13,928 bases of DNA from JAFNGF01 sp964567045 (GCA_964567045.1 CAZMLE010000088.1:1-13928), one strand, 5' to 3'. Numbered from the stretch's first letter, positions 7,960 through 13,905 are shown. Numbers and translations: made by a program. The notes: generated by a model from the sequence alone, not told the origin.

Positions 7960-8015
7960 CAGACCAAAGACCCCAGACGCAAGACTAAAGGCTTGGGTCT
8001 TACGTCTTGTGTCTT
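7960..8015. repeat. Palindromic array of eight heptanucleotides between tuf and rpmG
   Basis: Read on the plus strand, this is eight consecutive 7-nt units: CAGACCA, AAGACCC, CAGACGC, AAGACTA, AAGGCTT, GGGTCTT, ACGTCTT, GTGTCTT. The first four carry AGAC at the same place and the last three carry its complement GTCT. The halves can fold into a stem of three 5-bp blocks (7967-7971, 7975-7979, 7981-7985 with 7997-8001, 8003-8007, 8011-8015) separated by symmetric mismatches, with an 11-nt loop. It fills most of the tuf-rpmG spacer. There is no U-tract, so it is not a standard intrinsic terminator, though the RNA hairpin could protect or process the tuf transcript (inference). Confidence 0.75.
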
Positions 8016-8032
8016 GAATTTGAATCAGACGC

Positions 8033-9259
8033 TCAGGCAAGTATTTTCGTTACAACACCGGCGCCGACTGTCCGTCCACCTTCACGAATGGCAAAGCGGA
8101 GACCTTCCTCCATAGCTATAGGCGAAATTATCTCCACCTCCATCGCAATATTGTCGCCGGGCATACACATCTCCGCGCTCTTGCCCTCTCGGCTCATCAG
8201 TCCCAGCACGGCACCGGTCACATCCGTAGTTCGGAAATAGAACTGCGGTTTATAGCCGGCAAAGAACGGCGTATGACGACCGCCTTCTTCTTTAGTCAAA
8301 ACATAAACCTCAGCCTGAAACTTCGTATGCGGAGTTATGCTGCCGGGTGCTGCAATAACCTGTCCGCGTTCCAGGTCTTTTTTCTCCACGCCACGCAAAA
8401 GCACGCCTATATTGTCTCCAGCTTGGCCTTCATCGAGGGTCTTATTGAACATCTCCACCCCCGTTACTACGGTCTTGCGGGTATCTTTTGCCAGACCAAT
8501 GATCTCAACTTCCTCTCCTACTCGGACTTTGCCTCGATCAACGCGGCCAGTGCCGACCGTGCCCCGCCCCTTGATGCTGAACACGTCCTCAACCGGCATA
8601 AGAAATGGCTTATCAACATCACGAGGCGGAATTGGGATGTAGCTGTCCATTGCATCGAGCAGCTCAACAATCGCCTTGCAGGAAGGGTCATCAATACTCT
8701 CAGCCCTCATCGCCTGGATGGCACAGCCTCGGATCAACGGAGTATCGTCGCCTGGGAACTCATACTTGTTCAGCAGCTCTCTTATCTCCAGCTCGACCAA
8801 ATCAATCAATTCAGGGTCGTCAACTAAGTCCACCTTGTTGAGAAAGACTACTATGCTTGGCACGTTGACCTGGCGGGCAAGAAGAATATGCTCACGAGTC
8901 TGCGGCATTGGGCCGTCAGCCGCACTGACCACCAAGATCGCGCCGTCCATCTGGGCTGCGCCGGTAATCATGTTCTTGACATAATCGGCATGGCCGGGGC
9001 AATCTATATGGGCGTAGTGCCGATTTTCGGTCACGTACTCCACATGGGCCGTTGCGATCGTCAGAATCTTCGTTGCGTCGCGTCTGCCCTGAGCCTCCGA
9101 CGCCTTGGCGATTTCGTCATAAGTTTTGTACTTGGAAAGTCCTTTGAACTCCATCACCTTGGTCATCGCAGCCGTTAATGTTGTCTTGCCATGATCCACA
9201 TGACCGATCGTTCCAACATTGATATGTGGTTTTGTCCGCTGAAATACCGCTTTAGCCAT
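8033..9259 (-). CDS. tuf: Elongation factor Tu with non-canonical switch I
   Basis: EF-Tu carries aminoacyl-tRNA to the ribosomal A site as a GTP complex. The 408-residue product begins MAKAVFQRTKPHINVGTIGH. It has the P-loop GHVDHGKT (19-26), DCPGH (86-90), NKVD (141-144), domain 2 with GRGTVGTGRVDRG, and the usual C-terminal GAGVVTKILA. The effector region reads RRDATKILTIAT (59-70) instead of the family's RGITI context: Thr67, equivalent to the Mg-binding Thr of E. coli, is kept, but the preceding Arg-Gly-Ile is Lys-Ile-Leu. The fifth G motif is CAI (179-181) rather than SAL. I chose the ATG at 9257-9259; GGAGG lies 11 bases upstream. An in-frame TTG at 9277 precedes that site and is unlikely to be used. 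Confidence 0.98.
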   Translation of the reverse strand: MAKAVFQRTKPHINVGTIGHVDHGKTTLTAAMTKVMEFKGLSKYKTYDEIAKASEAQGRRDATKILTIATAHVEYVTENRHYAHIDCPGHADYVKNMITGAAQMDGAILVVSAADGPMPQTREHILLARQVNVPSIVVFLNKVDLVDDPELIDLVELEIRELLNKYEFPGDDTPLIRGCAIQAMRAESIDDPSCKAIVELLDAMDSYIPIPPRDVDKPFLMPVEDVFSIKGRGTVGTGRVDRGKVRVGEEVEIIGLAKDTRKTVVTGVEMFNKTLDEGQAGDNIGVLLRGVEKKDLERGQVIAAPGSITPHTKFQAEVYVLTKEEGGRHTPFFAGYKPQFYFRTTDVTGAVLGLMSREGKSAEMCMPGDNIAMEVEIISPIAMEEGLRFAIREGGRTVGAGVVTKILA

Positions 9260-9288
9260 CTTAACATAGACCTCCAATTTGCCCGGTT

Positions 9289-9315
9289 AGTATATATCTA
9301 CCTGCAATTGCTCAA
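9289..9315 (-). promoter_or_regulatory. Possible secondary promoter of tuf
   Basis: Reading the minus strand, TTGAGC (9310-9315) and TATACT (9289-9294) are separated by 15 nt, about 30-35 nt before the tuf start. The -10 box is good but the spacer is short. It lies in the 155-nt tRNA-Thr to tuf leader, which also holds a 7-bp inverted repeat (CAAGCCC at 9337-9343, GGGCTTG at 9394-9400). Extra tuf promoters are known in other bacteria; this one is a weak candidate. Confidence 0.2.
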
Positions 9316-9414
9316 CTGATTCTGAAAAAGTCCTTTCAAGCCCTGTAATCGGCAGACAGCCCAACCTGCAGGTGTATCTTTCAGACTACATACGGGCTTG
9401 GCCTGCTTGCACTT

Positions 9415-9487
<73 letters not shown>

Positions 9488-9810
9488 AATCTAAACCTTC
9501 ACTTTTGGTTGCTATGCCGTTAAGGCAAAAGACAAAAAAAGCCTTCTTGTTTCCCCAAACCGGCAAAACAAACCTTCCTTACTGCTTGCTTTATGCTTAA
9601 GCTTGTGACGCACAACCAAAGGTTTGTACTTGGCACACTTCCAAATATAAACTCTGTACTTTATGAAAATAGCACGGAAAGTGCAACCATAAAATGAAAA
9701 AATCTGAAAAAAGAATCTCTCTCTTTTTCTCTACTCTCTGGCAGAGGCGATCCGAACCATCCTTTTGTCGGGATGATATCATATAGATGCTTGTCTAATT
9801 ATAGACGGTA
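9488..9810. other. 323-bp non-coding leader of the tRNA-Thr/tuf block
   Basis: No gene is supported here. Read on the minus strand it contains the 3' flank of the HEAT-repeat gene, a weak CATCC/GGATG inverted repeat, a purine-rich tract, the candidate promoter at 9658-9686 and then an AT-rich transcribed leader before tRNA-Thr. A 61-codon minus-strand frame (9597-9782) spans the promoter, has no recognisable family and no good ribosome binding site. I see no strong intrinsic terminator after the HEAT gene. Confidence 0.6.
9658..9686 (-). promoter_or_regulatory. Candidate sigma-70 promoter of the tRNA-Thr/tuf/rpo block
   Basis: On the minus strand TTGCAC (9681-9686) and TAAAGT (9658-9663) are spaced by exactly 17 nt. 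The -35 matches the consensus at five of six places and the -10 at four of six, including the conserved first TA and final T. Transcription would begin about 9651, some 164 nt before the mature tRNA-Thr. It is the best promoter-like pair in the spacer upstream of the whole block, where the main promoter is expected. Confidence 0.45.
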
Positions 9811-12087
9811 TCACGACTTATTATTGCCCTGCTTTGGTTCGTCCGCATCAGCAGGCTTGCCCAGACGCTCGGCCCAGTGTTTTAGCTGCTCCAGCCACAT
9901 CGGTCTGGACCGCGGGTTTTTTATCTCTATTTCAAATATGGCCTGCATGACGGCGTTAATATCGGCTCCAGCCGGCGGATTGCTCAGATAATCGTCAATC
10001 GAGCGTACAACGCTACTATCTGCGTCCAAATCCCTCTCCAGCAGACAGTTCTCGACCAATTTAGCAGCACGGTCAATTTTGGGCCACCTCAAATATGCGT
10101 CGAGCAGGTCCGGTAAAATCGCTTGTTTTTCCTCTGCTGTCTGAGCACTTTCACGCACGAACTCCAAATACTTTGCCGCCTGCTCAAACTGGCCGCTTGT
10201 ACTATAAAGCCCAGCCAGCTTTGCTCTTACATTCGTTAACATTACGGGTTTGTTTTCGGCCAATGCCTTTTGTTCGGCGATCTCCAGAAAAGATATCCTT
10301 TGCTCGACCGAGGCTTTGTTTTGGCTACTGTCCGAGCCGAATTTGGCTACCCATTTGCTCAAGGCATCCACTCCCAGGCGTCTGAATATCTTCAGCATTG
10401 CCTGCCAGGCCGGCTGGTCTTCACCGGTCGTGCCTATTTTCTCTGCCAGCCAGGCCAAATCTTCCTCGCCGCCGACTTCACCTGCCAGGTCCATCAGTTT
10501 TTTTCTTACTATGCTGCTGGGGTCGTTGACGAAATCTTTTCTCAATCTGCTTAGCGCGGTTACCCTATCGATATTGATAAGGCCATCTATTGCTGCTTGC
10601 CGGGCTACGTCTGTCCCCTCATCTTTCAGTGCTTCCTCAAACAAGGGCCTGAAGATTTTCGCCGCTTCAGCTCGGCAAACGCTTCTCTGCGCACACAAGC
10701 TGGCCATTGCGCTAAGTAGTTCGCCGCGTAGGGCACCGTCAGCTTTGGTTTTCTGCCGGCGATACTTTTCTGCAAGCAAACCAAGGTATTTGGCAATCTG
10801 ATCCGATGTTAATCCATTCTGCTCAAGGAGCTTCTTTATAACTTCAGCACCGTTCTGTGCCTTTTGCGGGTCAACCTCAGAAAGAAACTTCGCTGCCCAG
10901 GTCAATGTTCGATCTCTTATCTCGGGCGAAATCTTGATGGGCGGATTGGACAAGCCGGCGCTGGAAACTGCCACTCCCAGCGCGATAAAGACCTTGGTCT
11001 TGACCTCATCATCCCGCTCACTCTCAAGCTGTTCCAGAAGTTTCTCGGCTGAATTCAGCTCTCCCATCAAGGACAGCAGCTCCGCTGTTCTTAGCCGAAC
11101 ACTGCCGTTCTGGTCTGAAATCAAGCTGATCAGAATAGGCCCGAGCTTGGCCGGCAATGTTGTTTTTGATGGGCTGCCCACTCGGCTCTGATAGACCCTT
11201 TCCAACGCCCACAATTTCACTACTGGGTCTGAGCTACCTAATTGTTCGGCCAGGAAATCGGTTCTGGCTACCTCATCAGTTATGGAATCGTACCTCTTGC
11301 TCAACTCTGATAGATACCGGTTTCGCCACGATTTCATCTCTGTGTCCAGGTTGCGAAGCTCTGTTTCCAGGCGGATCAACCGTTTTCGCAGGAACGCCAC
11401 CGGTCCCTGGCGCAGAAGTCTGTTTATGTCTTGCTTTCGCATCTCGGCGTCTTTGTCTATAGGTATTCCCAGGCTATCCAAAGCTTTCTGCGCGGCGGCA
11501 GCCACTTTACTATCAGGGTCATCAACCAGACCTATAAGTCTGGTTGCAGCCCTGATATCCGGATACAGCTTCAGCACGTACATTGCGTTTAGTCTTACCT
11601 GGGCCGGCAGGGCGGTATTTGTCACCATTTCTTCGAGCTGTTTCTGTATCAGCTCGTATTCAAACATCAAGGTCGCTTCAGCCGCCAATCTTGTCGTAGC
11701 CGTATCCTCATTGGTGCTAAGAATACTGATCAAAGGCTCGACAAAATCACCCTCATTCTGCATAGGCTTCTGCACCAACCTGGCCTGACTCAACGCCTTG
11801 CAGACCGCCATCCGGGCGGGGGCGTTCTCGCTTTGTTTCAGGGCGTCCAGCAAGATTTTTCTGGCCAGCGGGTTTTCACTAAACAGCATCACGGCCGCCG
11901 CTTTTGTGCGCATCTCTTCGCTTGGGCCTTGTAGCAGGGCATTTTTGTTGATGTCCAGTTGTTCGTCGGGCTTGGTTTCTGCGGCTGCATCTTTGGCTGG
12001 TAAAGTTGGCTGGTCCTGGCCGAGGCCAACTTTCTGGCATACCATTGCCAACAACAATATCACCGCATACAAGCGCTTGACGCTCAT
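9811..12087 (-). CDS. Exported HEAT-repeat/TPR-like protein of unknown function
   Basis: A 758-residue protein that I cannot assign to a named family. From the ATG at 12085-12087 it begins MSVKRLYAVILLLAMVC, a basic-hydrophobic signal peptide with probable cleavage near GLGQ, so it should be exported; an upstream in-frame TTG at 12105 would put extra residues before the signal. The body is almost wholly helical. HEAT-like units are clear at about 60-130 and 185-215 (such as LIGLVDDPDSKVAAAAQKAL) and recur at about 310-350 and 500-560. A charged coiled-coil lies near 235-275. The C-terminal third has TPR-like helices (AKLAGLYSTSGQFEQAAKYL, AAKLVENCLLERD). No catalytic motif is visible. A role as an envelope scaffold is inference from the fold. 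It follows the recombinase gene by 89 nt on the same strand and may share its transcript. Confidence 0.85.
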   Translation of the reverse strand: MSVKRLYAVILLLAMVCQKVGLGQDQPTLPAKDAAAETKPDEQLDINKNALLQGPSEEMRTKAAAVMLFSENPLARKILLDALKQSENAPARMAVCKALSQARLVQKPMQNEGDFVEPLISILSTNEDTATTRLAAEATLMFEYELIQKQLEEMVTNTALPAQVRLNAMYVLKLYPDIRAATRLIGLVDDPDSKVAAAAQKALDSLGIPIDKDAEMRKQDINRLLRQGPVAFLRKRLIRLETELRNLDTEMKSWRNRYLSELSKRYDSITDEVARTDFLAEQLGSSDPVVKLWALERVYQSRVGSPSKTTLPAKLGPILISLISDQNGSVRLRTAELLSLMGELNSAEKLLEQLESERDDEVKTKVFIALGVAVSSAGLSNPPIKISPEIRDRTLTWAAKFLSEVDPQKAQNGAEVIKKLLEQNGLTSDQIAKYLGLLAEKYRRQKTKADGALRGELLSAMASLCAQRSVCRAEAAKIFRPLFEEALKDEGTDVARQAAIDGLINIDRVTALSRLRKDFVNDPSSIVRKKLMDLAGEVGGEEDLAWLAEKIGTTGEDQPAWQAMLKIFRRLGVDALSKWVAKFGSDSSQNKASVEQRISFLEIAEQKALAENKPVMLTNVRAKLAGLYSTSGQFEQAAKYLEFVRESAQTAEEKQAILPDLLDAYLRWPKIDRAAKLVENCLLERDLDADSSVVRSIDDYLSNPPAGADINAVMQAIFEIEIKNPRSRPMWLEQLKHWAERLGKPADADEPKQGNNKS

Positions 12088-12133
12088 TCGGGTAGCCCCA
12101 AACAAAACTCGTGCCCGTCAGCTTGGCTTATCA

Positions 12134-12168
12134 TAAATTGACAGTTTTCAATTTGCAATTGTCAATTT
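12134..12168. repeat. AT-rich heptanucleotide array between recombinase and HEAT gene
   Basis: On the plus strand the units run TAAATTG, ACAGTTT, TCAATTT, GCAATTG, TCAATTT. Three carry CAATT in strict 7-nt register and the first two are diverged. The outer parts form a perfect 9-bp inverted repeat (AAATTGACA at 12135-12143, TGTCAATTT at 12160-12168). It sits in the 89-bp spacer just after the recombinase stop and before the HEAT gene. AT-rich strings repeat easily by chance, so the array is supported mainly by its register and by the other heptamer arrays in the window. Confidence 0.5.
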
Positions 12169-12176
12169 AATTCAAT

Positions 12177-13244
12177 TCACGGCCTGGGGTGAAATTTCTT
12201 GTGAATCCTTCGCAATCTTTCTTGGTCAACGTGTGTATATATCTGGGTAGTGGCTATATCCACGTGGCCGAGCATTTCTTGAATACTCCGCAGGTCAGCT
12301 CCTCCGGTCAGCAAATGTGTCGCGAAACAATGTCTCAGCGTGTGGACAGTTAGATTTCTGGGCATACCGGCACGGATTGCATATTTTTTAACTAATCTCC
12401 AGATTTCAATACGACTCAGAGGCCTGCCTGTTCGGGAGAGCAGCAGAAAATCCTCGCCCGTGCCCCGTGCCCCGTGGCCCGATCGGCGAAATAGGGTGGG
12501 CCGCAGGTCTCTCAGGTACTGGCCTACTGCTGCAATGGCGGTTTTGCCCATAGGTATTATTCGCTCTCTGGCACCTTTGCCCACGCATCGCAGGTAGCCA
12601 ATATCCAGGTTCAGGTCCGGCATTTTCAGGCCTGCCAGCTCACTGGCACGCACTCCGGTGGCATAAAGTAATTCGAGCATTGCCTTATCACGGAGGTAAA
12701 AGGGTTCACAAGGCTGCGGAGCGTCTAGGAGGTTGACAACCTGCTGCTTGCTGCAAACGACAGGCAATTTCTGCCAGACCTTTGGGAACTCCGTAGTTGC
12801 AGCCTGGTCGTCTTTGACCAGTCCCATAAGCCTGGCAAATCTTAGCAGCATCCGTATGGCTACAAGAGCCCGCTTAATCGACGATTCGCTTTTTTGGCTT
12901 CTGCCGAGGCTGCGGAGATAGCCCTGTATTACAGCCGGCTTTATCTGCTCCAGCGTCATTTCCGTCGCTCGTCGCTCGTCGCTCGTCCCTCGTCCCTCGT
13001 CCCTCGGGTCACGGGTCACGGGCGCTCGTCGCTCGTCGCTCGGGTCACGGGTCACGGGCCACGGGCCACGGGTCACGATTTCCAAGTATTCCAGAAACCG
13101 TTTCAGGTCGCGCCCGTAGGCCAGGACAGTGTTGGTAGATAGACCTGCCTCGACGGTCAAGTAATCAAGGAACTGCTTAACAGTCTGTCCCAGCGGCAGA
13201 CAGAGCAGACTATTGGCAACCGATTGTGTTTGTGTCAATGGCAT
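12177..13244 (-). CDS. XerC/XerD-type tyrosine recombinase interrupted by heptamer-encoded insertions
   Basis: Site-specific recombinase of the Xer type; in most bacteria these resolve chromosome dimers at dif with FtsK. The 355-residue product has the N-terminal DNA-binding domain (FLDYLTVEAGLSTNTVLAYGRDLKRFLEYL, about 25-54) and a full catalytic set: Arg199 (ATGVRASELAGL), Lys223 (VGKGARER), His301 and Arg304 (HTLRHCFATH), His327 (LGHVDIATTQ) and the nucleophile Tyr336 (IYTHVD). Family members are about 300 residues; the excess is mainly two insertions encoded by 7-nt repeats, at about 57-94 and 254-263, each in a loop. I prefer the ATG at 13242-13244; an upstream TTG at 13280 adds 12 residues with no ribosome binding site. 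XerD is likelier than XerC by feel, but the dif partner is unknown and a mobile-element recombinase is not excluded. Confidence 0.93.
   Translation of the reverse strand: MPLTQTQSVANSLLCLPLGQTVKQFLDYLTVEAGLSTNTVLAYGRDLKRFLEYLEIVTRGPWPVTRDPSDERRAPVTRDPRDEGRGTSDERRATEMTLEQIKPAVIQGYLRSLGRSQKSESSIKRALVAIRMLLRFARLMGLVKDDQAATTEFPKVWQKLPVVCSKQQVVNLLDAPQPCEPFYLRDKAMLELLYATGVRASELAGLKMPDLNLDIGYLRCVGKGARERIIPMGKTAIAAVGQYLRDLRPTLFRRSGHGARGTGEDFLLLSRTGRPLSRIEIWRLVKKYAIRAGMPRNLTVHTLRHCFATHLLTGGADLRSIQEMLGHVDIATTQIYTHVDQERLRRIHKKFHPRP
12459..12479. repeat. Short heptamer array inside the recombinase catalytic domain
   Basis: Three 7-nt units on the plus strand, CGTGCCC, CGTGCCC and CGTGGCC, flanked by partial units. 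On the minus strand they read GGCCACG, GGGCACG, GGGCACG and encode most of SGHGARGTGE in a loop before the FLLLSRTG strand (residues about 254-264). Relative to the larger array at 12963 it is inverted: TGGCCCG here is the complement of the CGGGCCA unit there. The 21-nt core keeps the frame. Confidence 0.75.
12963..13075. repeat. Heptanucleotide tandem array inside the recombinase gene
   Basis: A 113-nt array of 16 units, all 7 nt except one of 8. On the plus strand: CGTCGCT three times, CGTCCCT three times, CGGGTCA twice, the 8-nt junction unit CGGGCGCT, CGTCGCT twice, CGGGTCA twice, CGGGCCA twice, CGGGTCA once. It lies within the coding sequence of the tyrosine recombinase and encodes an Arg/Asp/Glu/Pro-rich stretch (VTRDPSDERRAPVTRDPRDE). 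Units of 7 nt change the frame unless gained or lost in threes. Heptamer repeats are established in heterocystous cyanobacteria (STRR sequences); relation to those is not shown. Confidence 0.92.
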
Positions 13245-13337
13245 CACTACCGGCAGCGTTTTTGGGCGACGGGGACCCAACTGTGCGGGAACCCACTGGA
13301 TATCAGTACTAATATCGGCGTTCGGTCGCGATAATCT

Positions 13338-13365
13338 TTAACCCGCCAGATGTATGGCGGGTTAA
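13338..13365. repeat. Perfect 11-bp inverted repeat in the divergent spacer
   Basis: TTAACCCGCCA (13338-13348) and its exact complement (13355-13365) enclose the 6-nt loop GATGTA. It lies 93 bp upstream of the recombinase start and about 150 bp upstream of the secreted-protein gene, between divergent genes. Neither strand has a T-tract after the stem, so an intrinsic terminator is unlikely; a protein-binding palindrome or a dispersed repetitive palindrome are alternatives. I found no second copy in the window. Confidence 0.6.
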
Positions 13366-13420
13366 CTGGGCAGGCCAGAACCGCAAAAAGCGGGCAGGAA
13401 TAGCGACAATCACTATTTTC

Positions 13421-13449
13421 TTGAATCTCGGCAGCAAATCTGGTAAAGT
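13421..13449 (+). promoter_or_regulatory. Candidate promoter of the small secreted protein gene
   Basis: TTGAAT (13421-13426) and TAAAGT (13444-13449) are separated by 17 nt, 64 nt before the ATG at 13513. Each hexamer matches the sigma-70 consensus at four of six bases. The -10 is the same hexamer as in the candidate tuf promoter on the other strand. If used, transcription would begin about 13456 and the hairpin at 13462-13497 would form the 5' end of the mRNA. Confidence 0.4.
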
Positions 13450-13461
13450 CAGAGCAAGACG

Positions 13462-13497
13462 CCCCCGCTCCTGTCTTCCGGCAGGAAGACGCGGGGG
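13462..13497 (+). promoter_or_regulatory. Strong hairpin directly before the ribosome binding site
   Basis: GTCTTCC (13473-13479) pairs perfectly with GGAAGAC (13484-13490) around the tetraloop GGCA. Below this, CCCCCGC (13462-13468) pairs with GCGGGGG (13491-13497), with a 4-nt bulge TCCT on the 5' side. That makes 14 GC-rich pairs ending two bases before the GGAGGG ribosome binding site at 13500-13505. It could stabilise the mRNA or hinder ribosome access; no T-tract follows, so it is not a standard terminator. Confidence 0.55.
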
Positions 13498-13512
13498 TCG
13501 GAGGGTATTTGA

Positions 13513-13905
13513 ATGAGTCGATGCCTTCGCTCCATTGCCGGCTTGCTCTTGGCAGCCACCACGGTCGCGGCAGCGGCAGTTCCGCTTGGTCCAGGCTATT
13601 TCGATGGTTGCGGCCTGCTCGTGCAGGGCGTGGAGTGCGTGTTGTTCCAACCTGACGCGGGCGGGTTGTACGTGTTGGATAATTTGGGCGGCTTTCAGGT
13701 TGGCGACCATGTTCGCGTGCGTGGAGTGCTGAACCCAGATTGTGCTACGGTTTGCATGCAGGGCGACGGCTGTATCGAGCACACGGTCATTTCAGCATGT
13801 CTACGGGGCGACATCCAGAGCGATGGGGATGTAGATTTCGCAGATTTTGTTCTGTTGGCATCTTACTGGCTGGGTAACCGTTCACGGGGTGTGAATCATG
13901 GGTAA
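13513..13905 (+). CDS. Small secreted protein: cysteine-rich domain plus dockerin-like loop
   Basis: A 130-residue protein starting at ATG 13513 with GGAGGG seven bases upstream. Residues 1-22 are a signal peptide (basic MSRCLR, then GLLLAATTVAAAA). Residues 30-96 form a compact domain with six cysteines (33, 42, 77, 81, 87, 96) and glycine turns: LLVQGVECVLFQPDAGGLYV and FQVGDHVRVRG suggest a small beta-barrel of OB type. Residues 99-120 (GDIQSDGDVDFADF, then VLLASYWL) are one dockerin-like calcium loop with acidic residues at 100, 104, 106, 108 and 111; classical dockerins have two. Such tails are common on exported proteins of Phycisphaerae, from memory. No enzyme motif is visible and the function is unknown. 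A long minus-strand frame (13309-13782) overlaps it but has none of these signs. Confidence 0.8.
   Translation: MSRCLRSIAGLLLAATTVAAAAVPLGPGYFDGCGLLVQGVECVLFQPDAGGLYVLDNLGGFQVGDHVRVRGVLNPDCATVCMQGDGCIEHTVISACLRGDIQSDGDVDFADFVLLASYWLGNRSRGVNHG

Noticed and set aside
9515..9555. AAGGC/GCCTT inverted repeat with A/T-rich loop near 9526-9545 as a terminator
   Set aside because: The stem is only 5 bp with a 14-nt loop and no T-tract follows the stem on either strand; it lies inside the leader before tRNA-Thr.
9739..9758. String resembling the 3' end of a tRNA (GGTTCGGATC context on the minus strand), possibly an attachment site remnant
   Set aside because: The T-stem does not pair and there is no matching D or anticodon arm upstream; the nearby recombinase is Xer-like and no integrated element is visible.
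9597..9782. Minus-strand open frame of 61 codons in the tuf leader
   Set aside because: It covers the best promoter of the block, has no good start signal and no recognisable domain.
12963..13075. CRISPR array, because of the many short direct repeats
   Set aside because: The units are 7 nt and contiguous with no spacers, and the tract lies inside a coding gene.
13309..13782. Minus-strand open frame of 157 codons opposite the small secreted protein gene
   Set aside because: It spans the inverted repeats and both candidate promoter elements, has a composition of arginine and histidine typical of antisense frames, and matches no family. The plus-strand gene has a ribosome binding site, signal peptide and domain pattern.
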